Shown here: positions 7,882 to 16,184 of the stretch, piece after piece
How the letters are laid out: each line of letters opens with the position of its first letter
How positions within the stretch are numbered: the stretch's first letter is position 1
Origin: Oscillospiraceae bacterium
Lineage (GTDB): Bacteria > Bacillota > Clostridia > Oscillospirales > CAG-272
Reading direction: 5' to 3'
Assembly: GCA_015065365.1 (NCBI GenBank)
Contig: SVQL01000006.1
Span: 1 to 37,174, forward strand
Length of the DNA: 37,174 nucleotides
Made by a program: the position numbers and the translations under genes
The notes under the pieces: model-generated
What the model was told of the DNA's origin: nothing
The model's database searches: none
Seen by the model: only the letters and a program-made list of their open reading frames with translations

Positions 7882-9757
7882 CGGACAAAAGCCGTCTGCC
7901 GGCATGCCACCTCTGAGACCTACGGTGGGCCCCGGTGCGCCGCAGGGCGGCGGCCCATTGGGAAACAGAATGAACAAGCAAAAGCCAAAAAACGCGACAA
8001 AAACGCTCAAGCGTCTGCTCGGGTACATAGGCAAGAGCAAGCTTCTCGTCATAACTCTTATAGCTATTATGGTTATAGTCACCGTTACCGACCTTGCAGG
8101 CCCTGCTATGCAGGGAGCGGCAATAGACACAATTAAAATAACGGACGGTGCTCTCAGCGTTGATATGCATGCTCTTATGATATATCTTACTATAATGGCG
8201 GGACTGTTCGTCATAAGCGCATCAATGAGCCTTTTCCAAGGCTTTATCGCGACAAAGCTTTCGCAAAATACCGTTTACATGCTCCGCCGCGATCTCTTTA
8301 AGAAAATATCAAGGCTTCCAATAAAATTCACCGACACCCACAAGCACGGCGATATCATGTCAAGAATGACTAACGACGTCGAAAACGTTTCAAACGCAGT
8401 ATCTCAGTCGATAGCATCTCTAATTTCAAGTGTTCTGACGCTCGTCGGCGCGTTTGCGATGATGCTTTACTACGGCTGGGTAATGGCACTTATTGCCTGT
8501 GTAACCGTGCCGCTGACTATCTTAGTTTCCACGACTCTTGCGAAGTTTATGAAAAAATATTTCGTTCGCCGCCAAAAGCTCCTCGGAAGCCTTAACGGTC
8601 AGGTCGAGGAAATGGTAACCTCGTATAAGACCGTCGTTGCCTACGGCAAGGAGAAAAAAGCGATAGACGAGTTTTCGAATACAAGCAAAAAGCTGAAAAA
8701 ATGCAGTATAAGCGCGCGTGTTTGGGGATCTGTAATGGGCCCATGCATGAATTTCCTTGGAAATTTGCAGTACGTGCTGATTGCCGCCTTCGGCGGATTT
8801 TTCGTGCTCAATCCCGTGAGCTTTATGCGTTCTCTCACCATCGGTAACATTCAGTCAATGCTTCAATACTGCAAAAAATTTACCCGTCCCATAAACGAGA
8901 TCGCTAACCAATACGCAAACATACTGACGGCTCTTGCGGGTGCGGAGAGAATTTTTGAAATTATGGACAGCGCAGACGAGGTTGACGAGGGCACAGCAGA
9001 GGTAAGCATTTCCGAAATGAGAGGAAATATAGAGTTTGAGGGCTTGGACTTCTCTTATATTGAGGGAGAAAATGTACTCAAAAACTTTAACCTTTCCGTA
9101 AAATCGGGACAGAAGATAGCCATTGTAGGTGCAACAGGCTCGGGTAAGACGACCATAGTAAATCTCCTTACGAGATTTTATGAGCTTAACGGCGGAAAAA
9201 TAACCGTTGACGGAACTGACATAACCGAAATTCCCAAGGAAACGCTTCGTCACTCAATAGCGATCGTTCTTCAGGACACGGTGCTTTTCTCCGACACGAT
9301 ACGCGCTAACATCAAATACGGTCGAGAGGGCGCTACGGACGAGGAAATGAAGCGTGCCGCCTCTCTTGCCAAGGCTGACGTGTTTATAGAGCGACTGCCC
9401 GATGGCTACGACACGGTGCTAGCCGAGTCGGGAAGCAACCTCTCACAGGGGCAGCGACAGCTTCTCTCTATCGCTCGCGCGGTGCTCGCAGATCCCAAGA
9501 TACTTATTCTTGACGAGGCGACCTCAAGCGTTGACACAAGGACGGAGATGCATATTCAGCAGGCGATGGTCGCTCTTATGAAGAACCGCACCTCTCTGAT
9601 AATCGCACACCGCCTCTCCACCATTCGCGATGCCGACGTTATAGTGGTAATAAAGGACGGTCAGGTCGCAGAGTCTGGCAATCACGACGAGCTTCTCTCG
9701 CTTGACGGCGAATACGCAAAGCTTTACAGCAGTCAGTTTGCGGGGGTTGCTACGTGA
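7874..9757 (+). CDS. ABC exporter subunit, catalytic half (heterodimeric)
   Basis: A 627-residue partner of the preceding gene. It has an extra Pro/Gly-rich cytoplasmic N-terminus (about residues 1-35), six membrane helices, then a nucleotide-binding domain. Walker A is GATGSGKT (about 417), the signature is the variant LSQGQ (about 522), Walker B ILILDEATSSVD keeps the catalytic Glu, and the switch His is present (IIAHRLST). One canonical and one degenerate ATP site are therefore predicted in the dimer. The GTGA overlap with the next gene at 9754-9757 couples it to a nuclease-like protein. Confidence 0.94.
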   Translation: MNNGQKPSAGMPPLRPTVGPGAPQGGGPLGNRMNKQKPKNATKTLKRLLGYIGKSKLLVITLIAIMVIVTVTDLAGPAMQGAAIDTIKITDGALSVDMHALMIYLTIMAGLFVISASMSLFQGFIATKLSQNTVYMLRRDLFKKISRLPIKFTDTHKHGDIMSRMTNDVENVSNAVSQSIASLISSVLTLVGAFAMMLYYGWVMALIACVTVPLTILVSTTLAKFMKKYFVRRQKLLGSLNGQVEEMVTSYKTVVAYGKEKKAIDEFSNTSKKLKKCSISARVWGSVMGPCMNFLGNLQYVLIAAFGGFFVLNPVSFMRSLTIGNIQSMLQYCKKFTRPINEIANQYANILTALAGAERIFEIMDSADEVDEGTAEVSISEMRGNIEFEGLDFSYIEGENVLKNFNLSVKSGQKIAIVGATGSGKTTIVNLLTRFYELNGGKITVDGTDITEIPKETLRHSIAIVLQDTVLFSDTIRANIKYGREGATDEEMKRAASLAKADVFIERLPDGYDTVLAESGSNLSQGQRQLLSIARAVLADPKILILDEATSSVDTRTEMHIQQAMVALMKNRTSLIIAHRLSTIRDADVIVVIKDGQVAESGNHDELLSLDGEYAKLYSSQFAGVAT

Positions 9758-10512
9758 CGGATTTTGATAAAGAGCTTTTCTCGCGCTTATGCGAAGAAGA
9801 CAGAATAATGCGCCCTTACGACGGCGAGAGCATCGGTACGTATAACGAAAAGCGTATTCACAGAATTCTCAAGCGCCTCGTTTGCGACGACGCAAATTGC
9901 TATGAGAAAAAGGTCGGAAGATACGTAGCGGACGTGCTCTCGGAAGGGCAGGTGACGGAAATACAGACCTCGTCATTCCGCCCACTCGGGAAAAAGATAG
10001 AATTTTACCTGACTCAAACGGATTTTTGTGTCACGGTGCTGCGCCCCGTAATATGTGAAAAAACCGTCATACGGGCAGATAAGGAAACGGGCGAGATTAT
10101 AAGCAGAAAACGCTCGCCAAAGCGCGGAAAGGACACAGACGTGCTATGTGACTTATATTATCTTGCCCAATTTTTAGAAAATCCGCGCTTTAAAATAAAG
10201 CTTTTGCATATAACGGCAGAGGAATACCGTTTTTCGGAGCGCGTGCGCTACCGCAAGTCGGGCGCGTTTGACAACGACCTGCGTCCCGTCGCGCTCGTAG
10301 GGGTTACGGAGTTCTCATCTATCTACGACGTAAGAAAAATACTGCCCGCAGAGCTTGCGGAAAACGAGTTTACAGCGGCAGAGTTTTCAAAAATCACAAG
10401 ACTTCAAGGCAGGCGACTTTCAACTGCTCTTTCTCTGCTTGTGCGACTCGGTATTCTCTCGCGAGAAAAGGACGGACGGCAGTATATTTATTCCGTCGTC
10501 GAAGATCTGTAA
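9754..10512 (+). CDS. PD-(D/E)XK-like protein with C-terminal winged helix
   Basis: A 252-residue protein I cannot name. The N-terminal half ends in YVADVLSEGQVTEIQTSSF (Asp60, Glu69, Gln71), a strand-turn-strand pattern that resembles the D...ExK/Q core of PD-(D/E)XK nucleases. Residues about 205-250 (FTAAEFSKITRLQGRRLSTALSLLVRLGILSRE) read as a winged helix. A cluster of basic residues (about 112-125) separates the two. It starts at GTG overlapping the stop of the exporter subunit, so it belongs to the marR operon. The link between a nuclease-like protein and a drug exporter is odd; it could equally be a non-catalytic DNA-binding protein. Confidence 0.6.
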   Translation: MTDFDKELFSRLCEEDRIMRPYDGESIGTYNEKRIHRILKRLVCDDANCYEKKVGRYVADVLSEGQVTEIQTSSFRPLGKKIEFYLTQTDFCVTVLRPVICEKTVIRADKETGEIISRKRSPKRGKDTDVLCDLYYLAQFLENPRFKIKLLHITAEEYRFSERVRYRKSGAFDNDLRPVALVGVTEFSSIYDVRKILPAELAENEFTAAEFSKITRLQGRRLSTALSLLVRLGILSREKDGRQYIYSVVEDL

Positions 10513-10551
10513 CTTAATTTACCAAAACGTCTAAAAAAAGAAAGAAATCTA

Positions 10552-10580
10552 TTTACAGAACGGCAAAATTATGCTATACT
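10552..10580 (+). promoter_or_regulatory. Promoter of fhs operon
   Basis: TTTACA (10552-10557), 17 bases, TATACT (10575-10580), with TG-C before the -10 as an extended element. The start site falls about 35 bases before the fhs ATG, which has AAGGAG upstream. Confidence 0.75.
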
Positions 10581-10621
10581 AATAGTTAATAAACACAATA
10601 AATAAAAAGGAGCTTGCTACC

Positions 10622-12295
10622 ATGAAAACCGATATTCAAATTGCAAAGGAAGCAACCATGCTTCCCATTACGAAAATTGCCGAAAAATTCGGGATCACCG
10701 ACGATGAGCTTGAGCTCTACGGCAAATATAAGGCAAAGATCAACGATGCTTTTCTTAAAAGGACCGAAAGCCGTCCTAACGGCAAGCTCGTTCTCGTAAC
10801 AGCAATAAATCCTACCCCCGCAGGTGAAGGAAAGACCACGACCTCGGTAGGCCTTGGCATGGCTATGAACAAGCTCGGCAAGAATACCGTAATCGCGCTT
10901 CGAGAGCCCTCTCTCGGTCCCGTTTTCGGAGTTAAGGGCGGCGCGGCAGGCGGCGGTTACGCGCAGGTCGTTCCCATGGAGGACATCAATCTCCACTTTA
11001 CTGGCGACTTCCACGCTATCACCGCGGCAAACAATCTTCTTTCCGCAATGATCGACAATCATCTTCAGCAGGGCAACGAGCTTGGTATCGACCAGAGAAG
11101 AATAGTTTTTGCCCGCGTTACCGACACCAACGACCGCGCTCTGCGCAACGTGACCGTAGGTCTTGGCACTCGCGTTGACGGTATTCCGCGCCAGGATCAC
11201 TTTATGATCACCGTTGCCAGCGAAATTATGGCAATTCTCTGCCTTGCGGAGTCACTCGACGACCTCAAGACAAGACTCGGCAACATTCTTGTAGCGTATA
11301 AGTACGACGGCTCTCCCGTATTCTGCCGAGACCTGTGTGCACAGGGCGCAATGGCGGCTCTCTTGAAGGACGCTATCAAGCCTAACCTCGTTCAGACACT
11401 TGAAAACACCCCCGCGATAATTCACGGCGGTCCTTTTGCAAATATCGCACACGGCTGTAACTCCGTAAGAGCTACGAAGCTTGCGCTCAAGCTCGGTGAG
11501 TATACTATAACCGAGGCAGGCTTTGGCGCAGACCTCGGTGCTGAAAAGTTCCTTGATATCAAGTGCCGCAAGGCTGGACTCACTCCCGACGCGGTAGTCC
11601 TCGTTGCTACCGTCCGCGCGCTCAAGTACAACGGCGGAGTCGCAAAGCCCGACCTCGCTGCTGAAAATCTTGAAGCTCTCAGGAAGGGTGCTGTCAATCT
11701 TGAGGCTCACATAGACAACCTTCGCAAGTTCGGCTTACCCGTTGTAGTTGCCATCAACCGCTTTGGAACGGACACGGACGCAGAGCTTGACTATATCCGA
11801 AAGATCTGCACCGAAAAGGGCGCAGACTTTGCTCTCTCCGAGGTATTTGCAAAGGGCGGAGACGGCGGAATCGAGCTTGCCAAGAAGGTTATTGAGGCAT
11901 GCGAAAAGCCTAAGAGCTTCACTCTTATGTACGACTCGAACGACTCCATAAAGGACAAGATAAAGGCAATAGCTACCAAGATATACGGAGCTGCCGACGT
12001 TAAATACGATGCAGCAGCCGCAAAGACCATCGCAGAGATAGAGGCGCTCGATCCCAAGTATTCGACCTTCCCCGTCTGCATGGCAAAAACGCAGTATTCT
12101 CTCTCCGACGATCCCGCAAAGCTCGGCCGTCCCGAGGGATTTACGCTTACAGTCCGCGAGGTCAAGCTCTCGGCGGGCGCTGAATTTATAGTCGTTCTCA
12201 CGGGCGCTATCATGACCATGCCCGGACTTCCCAAGAAGCCCGCAGCGGTCAGCATTGACGTCGATAACGACGGAAATATCACGGGACTGTTCTGA
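10622..12295 (+). CDS. fhs: Formate-tetrahydrofolate ligase
   Basis: A 557-residue, full-length enzyme that joins formate to tetrahydrofolate with ATP, giving 10-formyl-THF for purine synthesis, initiator formyl-Met and, in acetogens, the methyl branch of the Wood-Ljungdahl pathway. The signature P-loop [12 protein letters not shown] is at residues 64-75, and [15 protein letters not shown] is also characteristic. It has its own promoter after the exporter operon. The stop is one base before the tsaE start, so the following genes may be co-transcribed. No other Wood-Ljungdahl gene is in the window. Confidence 0.97.
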   Translation: MKTDIQIAKEATMLPITKIAEKFGITDDELELYGKYKAKINDAFLKRTESRPNGKLVLVTAINPTPAGEGKTTTSVGLGMAMNKLGKNTVIALREPSLGPVFGVKGGAAGGGYAQVVPMEDINLHFTGDFHAITAANNLLSAMIDNHLQQGNELGIDQRRIVFARVTDTNDRALRNVTVGLGTRVDGIPRQDHFMITVASEIMAILCLAESLDDLKTRLGNILVAYKYDGSPVFCRDLCAQGAMAALLKDAIKPNLVQTLENTPAIIHGGPFANIAHGCNSVRATKLALKLGEYTITEAGFGADLGAEKFLDIKCRKAGLTPDAVVLVATVRALKYNGGVAKPDLAAENLEALRKGAVNLEAHIDNLRKFGLPVVVAINRFGTDTDAELDYIRKICTEKGADFALSEVFAKGGDGGIELAKKVIEACEKPKSFTLMYDSNDSIKDKIKAIATKIYGAADVKYDAAAAKTIAEIEALDPKYSTFPVCMAKTQYSLSDDPAKLGRPEGFTLTVREVKLSAGAEFIVVLTGAIMTMPGLPKKPAAVSIDVDNDGNITGLF

Positions 12296-12296
12296 T

Positions 12297-12758
12297 ATGA
12301 TATTTCCGCTTTCCATTAAATCTCGCTCATATACCGATACGGAGAACGTCGGTGCAGAGCTTGCTCGCGCGATGCTTGAGGACGGCTCACTCCCCCGCTT
12401 CGTGGCGCTTTACGGCGACCTCGGTGTGGGAAAAACCGCTTTTACAAGGGGATTTACGAGCATTATCGCGCCAAGCGCGAGAGTTAAATCTCCCACCTTC
12501 GCTCTCGTAAATCAATACAAGGGCGACACCATTTCGGTATTTCATTTCGATATGTACCGAATCGGAAGTGAGGACGAGCTTTATTCGATAGGATTTTTCG
12601 ACTACACGGAAACAAATAATATCTGCATTACCGAGTGGAGCGAAAATATCGAATACGCGCTTCCGCCCTCGTTCGTCCGCGTCGAAATAAGCAAGGACGA
12701 CCCAAACGATACCGACAGCCGCCGTATCGACGTACAGCTCGTAACGGTAGCGCCGTAA
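12297..12758 (+). CDS. tsaE: tRNA threonylcarbamoyladenosine ATPase TsaE
   Basis: A 153-residue P-loop ATPase that works with TsaB and TsaD to make the universal t6A37 modification of ANN-decoding tRNAs. Walker A is GDLGVGKT (40-47), with the family motifs SPTFALVNQY and FHFDMYRI following. The ORF track extends upstream to 12255 inside fhs; the ATG at 12297 matches the family N-terminus. tsaB follows by 16 bases, as in many Firmicutes. TsaD is not in the window. Confidence 0.95.
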   Translation: MIFPLSIKSRSYTDTENVGAELARAMLEDGSLPRFVALYGDLGVGKTAFTRGFTSIIAPSARVKSPTFALVNQYKGDTISVFHFDMYRIGSEDELYSIGFFDYTETNNICITEWSENIEYALPPSFVRVEISKDDPNDTDSRRIDVQLVTVAP

Positions 12759-12774
12759 CAGAACGGAGAATTTA

Positions 12775-13476
12775 ATGAAAATTCTGGCTTTTGACACATC
12801 TGCAACCGTCGCCTCCGTCGCGCTCTGCGAGAACACGGGGCTACTTGCGGAATACACCGTAAATAACGGAAATACCCACAGCGAAACGCTTCTGCCTATG
12901 ATAGAAGCCCTGTTGGCTCAATTTTCGCTGTCCGTGTCCGACATAGACCTTTTTGCCGTTTCCTCGGGGCCCGGCTCCTTTACGGGAGTACGCATAGGCG
13001 CAGCAACCCTAAAGGGACTCGCGTTCGGCTCGGACAAGCCCTGCGTGGGAGTATCAACTCTCCGCGCAATCGCAGAAAGCCTTTCGGTTTGCAAGGGACT
13101 CATTTGCCCCGTTATGAACGCGCGCCGCGCGCAGGTATACACCGCGCTTTTTCGCTCCGACGGACAAACACTTGAGCGCCTTATGCCCGATAGCGCCATG
13201 TCTATCTCGGAGCTTGACGAAAAGCTTGCGGCGTTCGGTGAGCCTGTCTATTTTTCGGGCGACGGCTACGGCGTTACTATCCCCGCACTTTCTCTTACAG
13301 AGGCTCTTCCCGTTCCCGACAGACTCAGGCATCAGTCTGCATATTCAGTTGCGTGCGTAGCATACGCAGAGCATCTTAAAGGCAAGAGCACAGACGACTC
13401 ATCATTCAAAGTAAATTATTTGCGCCTCTCTCAGGCAGAGCGCGAGTTAATGAATAAAAACAAAGAGGAGAACTAA
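12775..13476 (+). CDS. tsaB: t6A biosynthesis protein TsaB
   Basis: A 233-residue ASKHA-fold protein that forms the TsaB-TsaD heterodimer in t6A synthesis. The N-terminal phosphate-binding strand MKILAFDTSA and the motif SSGPGSFTGVRIG (64-76) are diagnostic. Length is normal for the family. Its 3' end contains the ribosome-binding site (GAGGAGA) of rpiB, which starts two bases after the stop. Confidence 0.95.
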   Translation: MKILAFDTSATVASVALCENTGLLAEYTVNNGNTHSETLLPMIEALLAQFSLSVSDIDLFAVSSGPGSFTGVRIGAATLKGLAFGSDKPCVGVSTLRAIAESLSVCKGLICPVMNARRAQVYTALFRSDGQTLERLMPDSAMSISELDEKLAAFGEPVYFSGDGYGVTIPALSLTEALPVPDRLRHQSAYSVACVAYAEHLKGKSTDDSSFKVNYLRLSQAERELMNKNKEEN

Positions 13477-13478
13477 AA

Positions 13479-13925
13479 ATGAAAATAGCAATTGGTTGCG
13501 ATCACGCAGGATTTGGAATTAAGAATGCAGTAAAAGCACACGTTGAGTCTAAGGGCTACGAGGTAGTTGACGTCGGAACTTACTCCGCAGACAGCTGCCA
13601 CTATCCCGTTTACGCTTCCGCTCTCTGCGAAAAAATACTTGGCGGCGAGTGTGAGCTTGGAATACTTATCTGTGGCACGGGAATCGGCATGTCCATGGCA
13701 GCAAATAAGCATAAAGGAATTCGTGCAGCTTGCTGCTCGGACGTATTTTCCGCAAGACTTACACGCGAGCATAACGACGCAAACGTGCTCTGCTTCGGCG
13801 AGCGAGTAGTAGGAATCGGTACGGCGCTTGACCTCGTAGACGCATTCCTCGGCGCAGAGTATCTCAACAACGGCAACCACGTCACCCGTGTTGCAATGCT
13901 CTCTGACATAGAAAGCAAAAACTGA
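13479..13925 (+). CDS. rpiB: Ribose-5-phosphate isomerase B
   Basis: A 148-residue RpiB/LacAB-family isomerase, interconverting ribose-5-phosphate and ribulose-5-phosphate in the pentose phosphate pathway. Asp8-His9 in GCDHAG bind substrate, Cys65 in LICGTGIGMSMAANK is the expected catalytic base, and EHNDANVL with GERVVG completes the active site. It is in an operon between tsaB and ispD. Ribulose-phosphate epimerase lies 1.5 kb downstream, so two pentose phosphate steps are local. Confidence 0.95.
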   Translation: MKIAIGCDHAGFGIKNAVKAHVESKGYEVVDVGTYSADSCHYPVYASALCEKILGGECELGILICGTGIGMSMAANKHKGIRAACCSDVFSARLTREHNDANVLCFGERVVGIGTALDLVDAFLGAEYLNNGNHVTRVAMLSDIESKN

Positions 13926-13958
13926 TTTTTAAAAGAATCCGAAAGGAGGTAAGCGCAA

Positions 13959-14747
13959 ATGTGTATAAATAAAATAACAGGCGTATTGCGTGCTATTTCC
14001 GGCTCGGAGCACCCCAAGGCGTTTACTTCGGCAATAATAGTTGCCGCGGGACTGTCGGAGCGCTTCGGCGGAACGCTCACAAAGCAGATGACCTTGCTTT
14101 GCGGTACTCCTGTGCTTATTCACACGCTTACGGCTTACCAACAAGCGGAAACTATACATGAAATAATCGTAGTAGCAAGACCCGACGAGATCGAAGCGTG
14201 GAAAACCCTATGCTCGCGCCACGGTATCACAAAGCTTACTAAAATAGTTGAAGGCGGAGCTACGCGCCAGGAATCCGTGCTTTGCGGCTTTGAGGCGATA
14301 AGCTCGCGCGCAAAATTCGTCGCGATTGCCGACGGCGCTCGCTGTCTGACTACTCCCGAGCAAATAAACTCGGTTTGCCGCGCGGCTTACAGATACGATG
14401 CCGCAACTGCGGCTCACCGCTCCACGGATACCGTGAAAATTGCGGACAGAAAGGGATTTATCGACACTACCGCTGACAGAAATACCGTATGGCTTGCACA
14501 AACTCCGCAGGTATTCAAGACAAATCTTTACCGCGCCGCGGCTTATACAGCTCTCAAAAAGGGATATACGGCAACGGACGACAACTCCTTAATAGAAGCA
14601 GTCAGCGGAGCTGTACGACTTGTGGAATGCGGAGCACAGAATATAAAGATTACCACGCAGGAGGATATGGCGGTAGCCGCAGGTATCCTTACCGCAAGAG
14701 CCCGCGAGGCTAAGCAGAACGACAAGAAGGGAGACTCAAAGAAATGA
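13959..14747 (+). CDS. ispD: 2-C-methyl-D-erythritol 4-phosphate cytidylyltransferase
   Basis: A 262-residue enzyme adding CMP to MEP, the third step of non-mevalonate isoprenoid synthesis. The CTP-binding loop is [16 protein letters not shown], where the usual PKQ reads TKQ. The motifs [18 protein letters not shown] and WLAQTPQVF are present. About 22 extra residues precede the first strand; a downstream start is possible, but a strong AAAGGAGG lies ahead of this ATG. The 3' end overlaps ispF by four bases (ATGA). Confidence 0.94.
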   Translation: MCINKITGVLRAISGSEHPKAFTSAIIVAAGLSERFGGTLTKQMTLLCGTPVLIHTLTAYQQAETIHEIIVVARPDEIEAWKTLCSRHGITKLTKIVEGGATRQESVLCGFEAISSRAKFVAIADGARCLTTPEQINSVCRAAYRYDAATAAHRSTDTVKIADRKGFIDTTADRNTVWLAQTPQVFKTNLYRAAAYTALKKGYTATDDNSLIEAVSGAVRLVECGAQNIKITTQEDMAVAAGILTARAREAKQNDKKGDSKK

Positions 14748-15220
14748 TAAGAATAGGACACGGATACGACGTTCACCGACTTGGCGAAGAACGACGTCTT
14801 ATTATCGGCGGCGTTGAAATACCTTATGAAATGGGACTGATCGGGCACTCCGACGCAGACGTTTTGCTTCATGCCGTTTGTGACGCGCTCCTTGGCGCGG
14901 CGGCTATGGGAGATATAGGCAAGCTTTTCCCCGACACCGACGCAAAATACGAGGGAGCGGACAGCCTTATATTGCTCAGAAAGGTTGTAACTCGGCTTAA
15001 CACGTCAGGCTACCGCGTAGTAAACGTCGACTCTACGGTAATCGCGCAGGCGCCGAAGCTTGCTCCCTATATTCAAAAAATGCGCTCAAATATCGCGCGT
15101 ACGCTTGACGTAAAGCTTGATGCCGTCAGCGTTAAGGCAACCACCGAAGAGGGGCTTGGATTTTCGGGCGAGGGCTTGGGAATTGCCGCACACGCAGTTT
15201 GCCTTATAGAAAAAATATAA
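14744..15220 (+). CDS. ispF: 2-C-methyl-D-erythritol 2,4-cyclodiphosphate synthase
   Basis: A 158-residue trimeric, metal-dependent enzyme that cyclises CDP-ME-2-phosphate to MEcPP. Metal ligands are in GHGYDVHRL (Asp8, His10) and at [30 protein letters not shown] and the C-terminal [14 protein letters not shown] are typical. It is coupled to ispD by an ATGA overlap. The two enzymes catalyse non-consecutive steps (IspE acts between them) and are often adjacent or fused. Confidence 0.97.
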   Translation: MIRIGHGYDVHRLGEERRLIIGGVEIPYEMGLIGHSDADVLLHAVCDALLGAAAMGDIGKLFPDTDAKYEGADSLILLRKVVTRLNTSGYRVVNVDSTVIAQAPKLAPYIQKMRSNIARTLDVKLDAVSVKATTEEGLGFSGEGLGIAAHAVCLIEKI

Positions 15221-15226
15221 AAAGGC

Positions 15227-15258
15227 GGCGCGCCGCAATACTCACTTGCAGGCGCGCC
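15227..15258 (+). other. GC-rich hairpin after ispF
   Basis: Two copies of GGCGCGCC (15227-15234 and 15251-15258) pair with each other, extended by GCAA/TTGC inside. No T-run follows, so it is not a standard terminator; it may protect the upstream mRNA. A smaller hairpin, GGCGCA-N6-TGCGCC, lies at 15365-15382 before rpe. Function of both is unknown. Confidence 0.5.
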
Positions 15259-15416
15259 AAAAGAAAAATATACGCTCGGGACGGATGAGCCGTTTCACGT
15301 CTTGAAGATTTCCTTTCCATTCCGTACCTCGCGTATTAAATTTCCTAATTTTATAGTATGCCTCGGCGCAGTCTTTTGCGCCCTAAATTTCATTTAAATC
15401 AAAAGGACGGTTAATT

Positions 15417-16076
15417 ATGACTATTATCTCTCCCTCGGTTCTTGCCGCAGATTTTTCCAAGCTTGGCGAAGAAGTAAACAAGGTGCACAAGGCAGGCGCA
15501 CAGTACATTCACCTTGACGTTATGGACGGAATTTTCGTTCCTAATATCAGCTTCGGTCCCTCCGTAATTGCATCGCTCAGAAAGGTATCCGACATCTTTT
15601 TTGACGTACACCTTATGATAACTCATCCCGAAAGATACATAAAGGATTACGTTGATGCGGGAGCTGACCTCATCACTATACATTATGAGAGCACCTTTGA
15701 CGTAAAGGGCACTGTCGCTCTTATAAAATCCTACGGTAAAAAGGCTGCCGTTTCTATAAAGCCCGCAACCTCTCCCGAGGTTATCTTCCCCTTGCTCCGC
15801 GAGCTTGATATGGTACTCGTAATGACGGTTGAGCCCGGCTTTGGCGGTCAGAAGATGATGCCCGATATGCTAAAAAAGGTTCGCGCTATCCGCGAGTATG
15901 CAAAGGAGAACGGCATAGACGTTGACATTCAGGTCGACGGCGGTATAACACCCGACAACGTAGCCTCCGCCTTTGAGGCAGGAGCTAACGTAATAGTTGC
16001 AGGCTCTGCCGTATTCAAGGCAGAAAACCCCGAAAAGGTCATCTCCGACATGATTGCAACGGGTAATAGCATATAA
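15417..16076 (+). CDS. rpe: Ribulose-phosphate 3-epimerase
   Basis: A 219-residue TIM-barrel metalloenzyme interconverting ribulose-5-phosphate and xylulose-5-phosphate. Visible motifs are SPSVLAADF, HLDVMDGIFVPNISFG (metal-binding His and catalytic Asp), DVHLMI, VEPGFGGQ and the phosphate site VDGGI/VAGSAVF. Length is normal. It is 196 bases after ispF and probably reads from the same or a weak local promoter (TATAGT at 15352-15357 without a clear -35). Confidence 0.97.
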   Translation: MTIISPSVLAADFSKLGEEVNKVHKAGAQYIHLDVMDGIFVPNISFGPSVIASLRKVSDIFFDVHLMITHPERYIKDYVDAGADLITIHYESTFDVKGTVALIKSYGKKAAVSIKPATSPEVIFPLLRELDMVLVMTVEPGFGGQKMMPDMLKKVRAIREYAKENGIDVDIQVDGGITPDNVASAFEAGANVIVAGSAVFKAENPEKVISDMIATGNSI

Positions 16077-16125
16077 TGCGCTCATATAAAATATGACGTT
16101 TAAATTTCAATAATCCTATAACAAG

Positions 16126-16175
16126 CAAAAAAAGAGAGAGCTTCGGTCAAGCCGAAACTCTCTCTCTTTTTCGTT
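16126..16175. terminator. Bidirectional terminator between rpe and GH2 gene
   Basis: An A-tract plus GAGAGAG stem pairs with CTCTCTC plus a T-tract around TTCGG-tcaag-CCGAA. Both strands end in a T-run, serving the two converging genes. Confidence 0.88.
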
Positions 16176-16184
16176 GGCGGAAAG

